Assembly (NCBI RefSeq): GCF_009711085.1
Contig: NZ_WMKA01000009.1
Coordinates: 1-41,779 of the forward strand
Source: Cellulosimicrobium composti
GTDB lineage: Bacteria > Actinomycetota > Actinomycetes > Actinomycetales > Cellulomonadaceae
Direction: 5' to 3'
DNA: 41,779 nt
Shown piece by piece: positions 34,352 through 41,779 of the stretch (position 1 is its first letter; each line of letters opens with the position of its first letter). Made by a program: the position numbers and the translations under genes. The notes under the pieces were generated by a model, which was not told where the DNA came from, ran no database searches, and saw only the letters and a program-made list of their open reading frames with translations.

Positions 34352-36861
34352 CCTTCACCGAGACATCCGCCCTCAGGGCGACCCGCCGCGAGCTGCACGA
34401 GGGCTGGACGGTGAGCGCCGTCGGGGGGGCGATTCCCGTGGGGACGACCGTCTCCGACGTCCCGGCAACGGTCCCGGGGAGCGTGCACACGGACCTCCTC
34501 GCCGCAGGCCTGATCGACGACCCCTACCTCGACGACCACGAGCGTCTCCAGGCGTGGATCGGTCGCACCGACTGGGCATACACCACGCGCTTCGCGTGGG
34601 CCCCGGACGGGCACGAGCGGCACGACCTCGTCTTCGACGGCCTCGACACCGTCGCGGAGGTCCGGCTCAACGGGACGGTGGTGGGCACGACGGCGAACAT
34701 GCACCGCACCTACCGGTTCGACGTCGGTCCGCTGCTCGTCGAGGGCGAGAACGAGCTCGTGGTCCGGTTCTCCGCCCCCGTCCCGTACGCCGACCGGCAG
34801 AGCCTGCTCCTGGGCTACCGGCCGCAGGTCAACCAGCACCCGTTCAACGCCATGCGCAAGATGGCGTGCAGCTTCGGCTGGGACTGGGGTCCCGACACGA
34901 CGACGTCCGGGATCTGGCGCCCCGTGCGCCTCGAGTCCTGGTCGGTGGCGCGACTCGCCCAAGTGCGCGTCCACGCGACGGTGGTGGGCGAGTCCACGGC
35001 ACCGACGGCGGGCCGGGTGCGCGTGGTCGTGGAGGTCGAGCGCTCCGGCACAGGTCGCGGTCGCGCGCCGCTCACCCTCGCGGCGTCCGTCGCCGGGGTC
35101 CGGGTCCAGGTGCCAGCCGACGGCGGCACGGCCGAGGTCGACGTCGTCGTGCCGCAGGTCGACCTCTGGTGGCCGCGCACGCACGGCGACCAGCCGCTCT
35201 ACGACGTCACCGTCGAGCTGCTGGCCGAGGGCGCACCCCTCGACGAGTCCGCCCGCCGCGTCGGCTTCCGCACCGCGACTCTCGAGATGGAACCCGACGA
35301 GGACGGCACGTCCTTCCGGTTCGTCGTGAACGGCGTGCCGGTCTGGGTTCGCGGGGCGAACTGGATCCCGGACGACGCGTTCCCGCACCGCGTCACGCGC
35401 GAGCGCTACGCCGCGCGCATCGACCAGGCGGTGTCCGCGAACCTCAACCTCCTGCGCGTGTGGGGCGGCGGGATCTACGAGTCGGACGACTTCTACGACC
35501 TGTGCGACGAGCGGGGCCTGCTCACCTGGCAGGACTTCCTCTTCGCGTGCGCCGCGTACGCCGAGGAGGAGCCGCTGCGTTCGGAGGTCGAGGCGGAGGT
35601 GCGCGACAACGTCGCCCGCCTCGGGCACCACGCGTCGCTCGTGCTGTGGAACGGCAGCAACGAGAACATCTGGGGCTTCCACGACTGGAGCTGGCAGCAG
35701 CGCCTCGACGGGCGCACATGGGGTCTCGGGTACTACACCGAGCTGTTCCCGCGCGTCGTCGCCGAGCTCGACCCGGACTGTGCCTACACGCCGTCGAGCC
35801 CGTGGTCGGGCAGCCTCGACGTGCACCCGAACGACCCACGGCACGGCTCGATGCACGAGTGGGAGCTGTGGAACCGCCAGGACTGGCCGCACTACCGCGA
35901 CACCGTGCCGCGCTTCATGGCCGAGTTCGGCTGGCAGGGGCCTCCCACCTGGTCCACCCTCACGCGCGCGATCAGCGACGACCCCCTGACGCCCGAGTCG
36001 CCCGGGATGCTCGTCCACCAGAAGGCGATGCAGGGCAACGACAAGCTCACCGACGGGCTCGTCGCCCACGTACCGCTGCCCGACGCGATGGAGGACTGGC
36101 ACTGGGCCATGTCCTGGAACCAGGCGACCGCCGTCCGCACGGCGCTCGAGCACTACCGCTCGTGGTCTCCGCGGTGCATGGGGGCGGTCGTGTGGCAGCT
36201 CAACGACTGCTGGCCCGTGACCTCGTGGGCGGCGGTCGACGGTGACGGCCGCCAGAAGCCGCTCCTGTTCGCGCTGCGCCAGGCGTTCGCCGACCGGCTC
36301 CTCACCATCCAGCCGCGCGGTACGGACGGGCAGCTCGTCGTCGCGGTCGTCAACGACTCCGCCGAGCAGTGGCGCGGCGACCTCGTCGTCCGTCGGACCC
36401 GCTACGACGGCGTCGAGATCGAGGCGACGAAGATCCCCGTCGACGTCGCCGCGCGCGCGACGGCCACGATCCCGCTGCCGGCCGACCTCGCCGTCCCGGG
36501 TGACGCCGCCGGCGAGCTGCTCGTCGCGTCGCTCGGGCACGAGAGCGCAACGTGGTTCTACTCCGAACCGCGCGACAGTGCCCTGCGCAGCCCGGCGCTG
36601 CACGTCGAGGTCACCTCGACGGACGACGGGGCACGTGTCCGGGTCACGACCGACACCCTCGTGCGGGGCCTGTCGCTGCTCGCAGACAAGGTGCACCCCG
36701 ACGCCGTCGTGGACGACATGCTGGTGGACCTCCTCGCAGGCGAGAGCGTGACCTTCCACGTGACGGCCCCCGAAGCGCTGGACAAGTCCGCGCTCGCCGA
36801 CCCGCGGGTCCTGCGCAGCGTCAACCAGCTCATGTCGCGCCGGCCTGTGGTGTCAGCATGA
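34348..36861 (+). CDS. GH2 beta-mannosidase
   Basis: An 837-residue cytoplasmic family 2 enzyme. It releases mannose from the non-reducing end of beta-1,4-manno-oligosaccharides. It has an N-terminal sugar-binding domain (VPATVPGSVHTDLLAAGLI) and FGWDWGPD. LRVWGGGIYESDDFYDLCDE is diagnostic of beta-mannosidases; the acid/base is Glu439 in NGSNENIWG and the nucleophile Glu526 in MAEFGW, followed by VVWQLNDCWPVTSWA. There is no signal peptide. GTG 34348 overlaps the permease stop and has GCAGGAG upstream. Its own stop overlaps the isomerase gene start, marking one operon. Confidence 0.93.
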   Translation: MTFTETSALRATRRELHEGWTVSAVGGAIPVGTTVSDVPATVPGSVHTDLLAAGLIDDPYLDDHERLQAWIGRTDWAYTTRFAWAPDGHERHDLVFDGLDTVAEVRLNGTVVGTTANMHRTYRFDVGPLLVEGENELVVRFSAPVPYADRQSLLLGYRPQVNQHPFNAMRKMACSFGWDWGPDTTTSGIWRPVRLESWSVARLAQVRVHATVVGESTAPTAGRVRVVVEVERSGTGRGRAPLTLAASVAGVRVQVPADGGTAEVDVVVPQVDLWWPRTHGDQPLYDVTVELLAEGAPLDESARRVGFRTATLEMEPDEDGTSFRFVVNGVPVWVRGANWIPDDAFPHRVTRERYAARIDQAVSANLNLLRVWGGGIYESDDFYDLCDERGLLTWQDFLFACAAYAEEEPLRSEVEAEVRDNVARLGHHASLVLWNGSNENIWGFHDWSWQQRLDGRTWGLGYYTELFPRVVAELDPDCAYTPSSPWSGSLDVHPNDPRHGSMHEWELWNRQDWPHYRDTVPRFMAEFGWQGPPTWSTLTRAISDDPLTPESPGMLVHQKAMQGNDKLTDGLVAHVPLPDAMEDWHWAMSWNQATAVRTALEHYRSWSPRCMGAVVWQLNDCWPVTSWAAVDGDGRQKPLLFALRQAFADRLLTIQPRGTDGQLVVAVVNDSAEQWRGDLVVRRTRYDGVEIEATKIPVDVAARATATIPLPADLAVPGDAAGELLVASLGHESATWFYSEPRDSALRSPALHVEVTSTDDGARVRVTTDTLVRGLSLLADKVHPDAVVDDMLVDLLAGESVTFHVTAPEALDKSALADPRVLRSVNQLMSRRPVVSA

Positions 36862-38138
36862 CGGCGCCGACGATCGACCCCCGGCCACACGGCGGTGTGC
36901 GCGACGAGCTCGCCTGGACCGAGCGCGAGACGCACGTCGCCTGGCTCGATGCCCACACGCGATCGCTGCTCGCGTTCGGGCGTCACGTCGTCGCGCCGGG
37001 GGGAGGTGCGGCCTACCTCGACGAGACCGGGACCCCCGACCCGGAGGCAGGTGTTCAGACGTGGATCACGTGCCGGACCGTCCACGTCTACGCGCTCGGT
37101 GCGATGCTGGGCGTGCCCGGGTGCGAACCGGTAGCGCGCGGGGCCCTCGACGGCCTGCTGGGACCGCTGCACGACGCCGAGCACGGCGGGTGGTTCCACG
37201 CCCTCGACGCGCAGGGCGCACCCGACCTCGGCGCAGGCAAGTCCGCGTACGACCACGCGTTCGTCCTGCTCGCCGCGTCGAGCGCGACCCTGGCCGGCCT
37301 GCCGGGCGCACGGGCCCTGCTCACGGACGCGTGCTCCGTGTTCCTCGAGCATTTCTGGGACGACGCGACCGGGCTCGTGGTCGACACCTGGGACGCATCG
37401 TTCACCGTCCTCGACCCGTACCGGGGCCTCAACGCGAACATGCACGCGGTCGAGGCGATGCTCGCCGTCGCCGACGCCACCGGCGACGTCGCGTGGCGCG
37501 ACCGCGCCACGCGCGTGACCCGGCTCGTCGTGCGGCTCGCCGAGGACCACGACGGCCGGCTGCCCGAGCACTTCGACGCCACGTGGACGCCGCACCTGGA
37601 GCTCAACGCCGACCGGCCCGCCGACCCGTTCAAGCCCTACGGGGCGACCGTCGGGCACGGGCTCGAGTGGTCCCGTCTCCTGCTGCACCTCGAGGGCGCA
37701 CTGGGCACGCTCGCGCCGTCCGACCTGCGCCCGACGGCGACCGCGCTGTTCGACCGCGCCGTGGCCGACGGCTGGGCCGTGGACGGCGCGGACGGGTTCG
37801 TCTACACGACCGACTGGTCCGGGGCGCCCGTCGTGCGCGAGCGCATGCACTGGGTCGTCGCCGAGGCGATCGCCGCCGCGGACGCCCTGCACCGACGGAC
37901 GGGCGACGCCCGCTACGCCGACCTGTACGCGACCTGGTGGGACTACGCGGTGACCTTCGTGGTCGACCACGACGGAGGATCCTGGCACCACGAGCTCGAC
38001 CCGACGAACCGCCCCGCGGGGACCACGTGGCCCGGCAAGCCCGACCTCTACCACGCGGTCCAGGCGACGCTCCTGCCGCGGCTCCCGCTCGGCCCGTCGA
38101 TCGCGCGCGCCGTCCACGACGGGCAGGTGGCCCCGTGA
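36858..38138 (+). CDS. AGE-family sugar isomerase, probable D-mannose isomerase
   Basis: A 426-residue (alpha/alpha)6-barrel protein of the N-acylglucosamine 2-epimerase family. CRTVHVYALGAMLG supplies the conserved Arg, with GLNANMHAVEAML, KPYGATVGHGLEWSRLLLHL, ERMHWVVAEAIAAA and TWPGKPDLYHAVQATLLPRL. These His/Glu positions match YihS / mannose isomerase more than GlcNAc or cellobiose epimerases. It would convert mannose to fructose. Context supports this: beta-mannosidase lies directly upstream and a fructokinase-like domain directly downstream, all with overlapping start/stop codons. A mannobiose 2-epimerase is the main alternative, but no GH130 phosphorylase is present. Confidence 0.82.
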   Translation: MTAPTIDPRPHGGVRDELAWTERETHVAWLDAHTRSLLAFGRHVVAPGGGAAYLDETGTPDPEAGVQTWITCRTVHVYALGAMLGVPGCEPVARGALDGLLGPLHDAEHGGWFHALDAQGAPDLGAGKSAYDHAFVLLAASSATLAGLPGARALLTDACSVFLEHFWDDATGLVVDTWDASFTVLDPYRGLNANMHAVEAMLAVADATGDVAWRDRATRVTRLVVRLAEDHDGRLPEHFDATWTPHLELNADRPADPFKPYGATVGHGLEWSRLLLHLEGALGTLAPSDLRPTATALFDRAVADGWAVDGADGFVYTTDWSGAPVVRERMHWVVAEAIAAADALHRRTGDARYADLYATWWDYAVTFVVDHDGGSWHHELDPTNRPAGTTWPGKPDLYHAVQATLLPRLPLGPSIARAVHDGQVAP

Positions 38139-40015
38139 CGCGCTTCCTCGTGGTCGGTGAGGCTCTCGTCGACGTCGTCCCCGACGGTCCGGGAACCACC
38201 CGGGACCTGCCCGGCGGAAGCCCCGCAAACGTCGCGCTCACGCTCGGTCGGCTCCGTCGTGAGGTGTCGCTCGCCACGGCGCTCGCGCCGGACGACCGCG
38301 GCGCCCTGGTCCGCGAGTGGCTCGTCGCGAGCGACGTGGAGGTGGACGCGCACGTGCCGTCGACGGGCCGGACGTCGGCCGCGACCGTGTCCCTGGACGC
38401 CCAGGGGCGGGCGACGTATGCCTTCGACCTCGCGTGGGAGCTCGGGCAGGTGGAGCTCGGCGACGCGGAGGTCGTTCACGTCGGCTCCGTGGCGGCGGTG
38501 CTGTCCCCGGGCGCCGACGTGGTCCGGGACGTCGTGCGCCGGGCGCGCCCCTCCGCCGTCGTCTCGTACGACCCCAACGTGCGTCCCGCGCTCGTCGACG
38601 ACCCCGCGGAGGTCCGGGCGCGCGTCGAGGAGATCGTCGCGCTCGCCGACGTCGTCAAGGTGAGCGACGAGGACCTCGCGTGGTTCGCCCCCGGAACCGA
38701 CCCGCTCGACGTCGCGCGCCGCTGGTCGGCGTGGGGCGCGGCCCTCGTCGTCGTGACACGCGGAGGCGACGGCGCGACCCTCGTGCGGCACGACGGCCGC
38801 CTCCTCGAGGTCCCGGGCCGTGCGGTCGACGTCGTCGACACCGTCGGCGCAGGTGACACGTTCACCGGGGCGCTGCTCGACGCGCTCGCGACGCGCGGGG
38901 TGCGCGGCCCGGGAGGCGCGGAACTCCTGCGCCGGCTGTCGGACGCGGCGGTGCGGACCGCGGCACGGTCTGCGGCGGTCGCCGCGTCGGTCACGGTGTC
39001 TCGTGCGGGGGCGAATCCGCCGACCCGGGCCGAGCTTCGCGCCGCCGAAGGGCCGGTACGGCCCGCGCCGTTCGCCGGGGCACCCGTCACGGGCATGACC
39101 TGGGGTTGGACGGGTGTGCGCGGGACCTGGACCGGTCCGGGAGCCGAGCGCTCCATGGACGAGCTGCACGGGCTCGGCGTGGACTGGGTCGCCGTGACGT
39201 TCTCCGCGAAGCAGGACACGCCCCAGTCGACCACGGTCCGCTACGGCGACGAGCCGACGGTGACCGACGACGAGGTCCGGGCGGCGATCCGCGCCGCCAA
39301 GGCGCGCGGCTGGAAGGTGTGCCTCAAACCGGTCGTCGACTCCGCCGACGGAACCTGGCGCGCTTTCATCGGCTTCTTCGACGAAGACGTCCCGGGCGAG
39401 CCCTCGTGGGACGAGTGGTTCACGTCGTACACGCAGTTCATCGTGCACCACGCGCGGATTGCCGCCGAGGAGGGCGCGGAGATGCTCTGCGTCGGGTGCG
39501 AGATGGTGCGCGCCGACGGGCGCGACGCACAGTGGCGGGCCCTCGTCGCAGCCGTGCGCGAGGTCTACGACGGCCTGGTGACGTACAACTGCGACAAGTA
39601 CCAGGAGGACCGCGTCACCTGGTGGGACGCGGTCGACGTGATCGGCAGCTCGGGTTACTACCCGGCCGGGACGTGGGAGCACCACCTCGACCGGATCGAG
39701 GCTGTCGTCGCGCGCGAGGACAAGCCGTTCGTCTTCCTCGAGGCCGGATGCCCCAGCCGCGAGGGCTCACCGGAGAGACCGAACGACTGGACTCTCGCCG
39801 GGCCGCCGTCGGGCGAGGCTCAGGCGGCCTGGCTCGCGGAGATGTTCGACGCGTGCGGCCGACGACCCTGGGTCTCCGGCTACTTCCTGTGGGACTGGCC
39901 GTCGCCGCTCTACACCGAGGCCGAGGCGGCAGCGAACGACGACTACTGCATGTACGGCAAGCCGGGCGCGGACGTCGTCCGGCACGCCTACGAGAAACTG
40001 CGCTCGCGCAGCTGA
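38135..40015 (+). CDS. PfkB-family sugar kinase fused to a GH113 beta-mannanase
   Basis: One uninterrupted frame of 626 residues. Residues 1 to about 300 are a complete PfkB/ribokinase-type kinase: FLVVGEALVDVVPDG, GGSPANVALTLGRL and the catalytic loop DTVGAGDTFTGALL (Asp241), most like fructokinases. A Pro/Ala linker leads, from about residue 321 (MTWGWTGVRGTW), to a GH113 endo-mannanase. Its acid/base Glu456 is in GCEMV and its nucleophile Glu536 in FLEAGC, 80 residues apart as in Alicyclobacillus AaManA (E151/E231). GTG 38135 overlaps the isomerase stop. ATG 39095 could start the GH113 part alone, but no ribosome-binding site precedes it. There is no signal peptide, so both activities would be cytoplasmic. 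A terminator follows. Confidence 0.8.
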   Translation: MTRFLVVGEALVDVVPDGPGTTRDLPGGSPANVALTLGRLRREVSLATALAPDDRGALVREWLVASDVEVDAHVPSTGRTSAATVSLDAQGRATYAFDLAWELGQVELGDAEVVHVGSVAAVLSPGADVVRDVVRRARPSAVVSYDPNVRPALVDDPAEVRARVEEIVALADVVKVSDEDLAWFAPGTDPLDVARRWSAWGAALVVVTRGGDGATLVRHDGRLLEVPGRAVDVVDTVGAGDTFTGALLDALATRGVRGPGGAELLRRLSDAAVRTAARSAAVAASVTVSRAGANPPTRAELRAAEGPVRPAPFAGAPVTGMTWGWTGVRGTWTGPGAERSMDELHGLGVDWVAVTFSAKQDTPQSTTVRYGDEPTVTDDEVRAAIRAAKARGWKVCLKPVVDSADGTWRAFIGFFDEDVPGEPSWDEWFTSYTQFIVHHARIAAEEGAEMLCVGCEMVRADGRDAQWRALVAAVREVYDGLVTYNCDKYQEDRVTWWDAVDVIGSSGYYPAGTWEHHLDRIEAVVAREDKPFVFLEAGCPSREGSPERPNDWTLAGPPSGEAQAAWLAEMFDACGRRPWVSGYFLWDWPSPLYTEAEAAANDDYCMYGKPGADVVRHAYEKLRSRS

Positions 40016-40043
40016 GCGTCTGCTGCGACACCCGGAAGACCCA

Positions 40044-40077
40044 GCGGCGCGGGGCATCCGCAACTGCCCCGCGCCGC
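40044..40077 (+). terminator. Terminator of the mannan operon
   Basis: A perfect 13-bp stem, GCGGCGCGGGGCA / TGCCCCGCGCCGC, with an 8-nt loop, 29 nt after the kinase-GH113 stop. Confidence 0.8.
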
Positions 40078-40160
40078 GATCTGACCTCCCCATGAGCGTC
40101 GAGATATCCGTGTTCTCGCGAGGCTCTAGCAATGTCCTCGACAATGCACTACGTTCGACG

Positions 40161-40172
40161 TGAAGCGCTTCA
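40161..40172. promoter_or_regulatory. LacI-family operator of the GH5 mannanase gene
   Basis: TGAAGCGCTTCA is a perfect 12-bp palindrome, 116 bp before the ATG. TCGACA (40138-40143) and TTCGAC (40154-40159) are possible -35 elements. The downstream context, GTGCTAGTGGTGTC, resembles that of the ABC-operon operator at 31020, supporting shared control. The rest of the 40078-40287 gap holds only leader sequence. Confidence 0.78.
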
Positions 40173-40287
40173 GTGCTAGTGGTGTCACGCGGCCAATCCG
40201 CGGCCTCGTGAGGGGCTCGATGCCGAGCCTGACGACGACGTCCACCAAGAAGCCCGGGCGATGACGCCCGGACCAGGAGGAACTTTC

Positions 40288-41700
40288 ATGAGACGACTGT
40301 TCGCCATCGTCCTGAGCGCGGTGCTCGCTCTGTTCGTCGTACCCGCGTTCGCGCAAGGAGCCAGCGCGGCGAGCGACGGGTTCTCCGTTCAAGGCGGGAA
40401 GATCTACGACGCGAACGGCAACCAGTTCGTGCCGGTCGGCGTCAACCATGCCCACGCTTGGTACCCGTCGCAGACGCAGTCCTTCGCCGACATCCGCGCC
40501 GCTGGCGCGAACACCGTGCGCGTCGTTCTTTCGGGCGGCCGGTACGGGACCAACTCGGCCTCCGACGTGAGCGCCGTCATCGAGCGGTGCAAGCAGAACC
40601 AGCTCGTGTGCGTCCTCGAGAACCACGACACCACGGGGTATGGCGAGGACGGCAGTGCGCGCTCCCTCGCGAGCGCGGCCCAGTATTGGACAAGCATCGC
40701 CTCGGCCCTGCGGGGCCAGGAGCGGTACGTGATGATCAACATCGGCAACGAGCCCTTCGGCAACTCCGGCTACCAGAACTGGACCAGGGACACCATCGCG
40801 GCGATCCAGACCCTGCGCGGGGCCGGCCTCAGCCACACGTTCGTCGTCGACGCCCCGAACTGGGGCCAGGACTGGTCCTTCACCATGCGCGACAACGCCC
40901 AGACGGTCGCGGCGGCGGACAGCAACGTGGTCTTCTCGATCCACATGTACGGCGTCTTCGACACCGCAGCCGAAGTGCGCGCCTACCTCGACTCCTTCAC
41001 GAGCCGACGCCTGCCAATCATGGTCGGCGAGTTCGGCGACAACCACTCGGACGGGAACCCGGACGAGGCCACGATCATGAGCTACACGAGGTCCCAGGGT
41101 CTCGGGATGCTCGGCTGGTCGTGGTCCGGCAACGGGAGCGGCGTCGAGTATCTCGACATGGTGAACGGGTTCTCCGCGAACTCGCTCACGCCGTGGGGGC
41201 AGCGGTTCGTCAACGGCGCCGACGGGCTCAAGGCCCGCAACGCGCCCGTGGCCTCCGTGTACGGGGGCGACGGCGGTGGCGACGGCGGAGCCGGCACGGC
41301 CCCCAACGGGTACCCGTACTGCGCGAGCGCGTCGTCGGACCCGGACGGGGACGGCTGGGGCTGGGAGAGCAACGCCTCGTGCGTCGTGCGCGGCTCTTCC
41401 GTGGACACGGGTTCCGGTGGTGGTTCCGGGGGTGGGAGCACGGCACCGAACGGGTACCCGTACTGCGCGAGCGCGTCGTCGGACCCGGACGGGGACGGCT
41501 GGGGCTGGGAGAACAGCGCGTCGTGCGTCGTGCGCGGCTCTTCCGTGGACACGGGTTCCGGTGGTGGTTCCGGGGGTGGGAGCACGGCACCGAACGGGTA
41601 CCCGTACTGCGCGAGCGCGTCGTCGGACCCGGACGGGGACGGCTGGGGCTGGGAGAACAGCGCGTCGTGCGTCGTGCGCGGCTCGTCCGCCGACCGCTGA
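40288..41700 (+). CDS. Secreted GH5 endo-beta-1,4-mannanase with three CBM10-like modules
   Basis: A 470-residue exported enzyme. The signal peptide (MRRLFAIVLSAVLALFVVPAF) is probably cleaved near ASA-AS around residue 28. The catalytic domain runs to about residue 325, with GVNHAHAWYP, acid/base Glu155 in NIGNEPFGN and nucleophile Glu248 in MVGEFGD, matching bacterial GH5 subfamily 8 mannanases. Three Gly/Ser-linked modules follow, each with GYPYCASASSDPDGDGWGWE then a second Cys (SCVV), the Cys-and-Trp pattern of CBM10. It hydrolyses mannan or galactomannan outside the cell. ATG 40288 follows AGGAGGAA. It has its own operator-controlled promoter, unlinked from the intracellular operon. Confidence 0.93.
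   Translation: MRRLFAIVLSAVLALFVVPAFAQGASAASDGFSVQGGKIYDANGNQFVPVGVNHAHAWYPSQTQSFADIRAAGANTVRVVLSGGRYGTNSASDVSAVIERCKQNQLVCVLENHDTTGYGEDGSARSLASAAQYWTSIASALRGQERYVMINIGNEPFGNSGYQNWTRDTIAAIQTLRGAGLSHTFVVDAPNWGQDWSFTMRDNAQTVAAADSNVVFSIHMYGVFDTAAEVRAYLDSFTSRRLPIMVGEFGDNHSDGNPDEATIMSYTRSQGLGMLGWSWSGNGSGVEYLDMVNGFSANSLTPWGQRFVNGADGLKARNAPVASVYGGDGGGDGGAGTAPNGYPYCASASSDPDGDGWGWESNASCVVRGSSVDTGSGGGSGGGSTAPNGYPYCASASSDPDGDGWGWENSASCVVRGSSVDTGSGGGSGGGSTAPNGYPYCASASSDPDGDGWGWENSASCVVRGSSADR
41305..41697 (+). repeat. Three 144-bp tandem repeats encoding CBM10-like modules
   Basis: Units begin at 41305, 41449 and 41593 (exact 144-bp period, 48 residues each). Units 2 and 3 are virtually identical in DNA, including the Gly/Ser linker; unit 1 differs slightly (GWESN versus GWENS). 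The last unit lacks the linker and runs to the stop. Confidence 0.9.
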
Positions 41701-41728
41701 ACCGGTCCGCCGCAGCGCCTCTCGCGCA

Positions 41729-41740
41729 TGAAGCGGTTCA
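41729..41740. promoter_or_regulatory. Operator-like site at the window edge
   Basis: TGAAGCGGTTCA differs by one base from the perfect GH5 operator TGAAGCGCTTCA. It lies after the GH5 gene, where the next gene's promoter could be. It may control another mannan-related gene beyond the window. The final bases contain no other feature I can support. Confidence 0.4.
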
Positions 41741-41779
41741 TCTCGGAGTCCATTCGATGACGGATGGTGAGCGCGCTCG

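Noticed and set aside
41305-41697. Regular repeats resembling a CRISPR array
   Set aside because: The period is 144 bp, the units are in frame and encode Cys/Trp modules of the mannanase, and there are no unique spacers.

Overview
The window is very GC-rich, actinobacterial DNA. Coding is dense with frequent GTG starts and ATGA/GTGA start-stop overlaps. Several genes have a TANNNT-type -10 box 6-7 nt before the start codon, which suggests leaderless mRNAs. The gene content (class Ib nrdHIEF, a DivIVA-like coiled-coil protein, GH31/GH1 and mannan clusters, and a mannanase with C-terminal CBM10-like modules) suggests a plant-polymer-degrading member of the Micrococcales in the Cellulosimicrobium / Cellulomonas / Promicromonospora neighbourhood. 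That placement is inference; no marker gene fixes the species.

Layout. 1-2.66 kb: the end of a YndJ-like membrane protein gene, a DUF1990 gene and nagA. 2.7-11.3 kb: a LacI-controlled cluster with a binding-protein ABC importer lacking its ATPase, a GH31 alpha-xylosidase and a GH1 beta-glucosidase; the enzyme pair points to xyloglucan oligosaccharides. 11.3-16.3 kb: a structured non-coding stretch, paired NrdR boxes and nrdH-nrdI-nrdE-nrdF. Two copies of a roughly 85-nt palindromic element with a conserved interior and different but self-complementary arms lie here, one before nrdH and one between nrdE and nrdF. 16.3-18.1 kb: an Ntn-type amide hydrolase gene and a deletion scar containing the 3' ends of two divergent genes. 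18.0-27.6 kb: housekeeping and conserved actinobacterial genes (a phosphoribosyltransferase, an FKBP lipoprotein, two alpha/beta hydrolases, a DivIVA-like protein, membrane and lipoprotein genes, and a YbbN-like co-chaperone). 27.6-29.8 kb: glgB on the minus strand.

29.9-41.7 kb: a mannan-utilisation locus. A LacI regulator precedes an ABC importer (again without ATPase), a GH2 beta-mannosidase, an AGE-family mannose isomerase, and a single long ORF joining a PfkB-type sugar kinase to a GH113 beta-mannanase. A secreted GH5 mannanase with three near-identical CBM10-like modules follows under its own operator. The inferred route is: mannan is cut outside the cell by GH5, manno-oligosaccharides are imported, GH113 and GH2 release mannose, the isomerase gives fructose, and the kinase gives fructose-6-phosphate.

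The xyloglucan-like and mannan clusters share an operator type with the core AAGCGCTT. The beta-glucosidase operator instead resembles the CelR box and sits inside a 42-bp near-perfect palindrome. The points most worth following are the PfkB-GH113 fusion, the two-copy structured element with compensatory changes, and the deletion scar.
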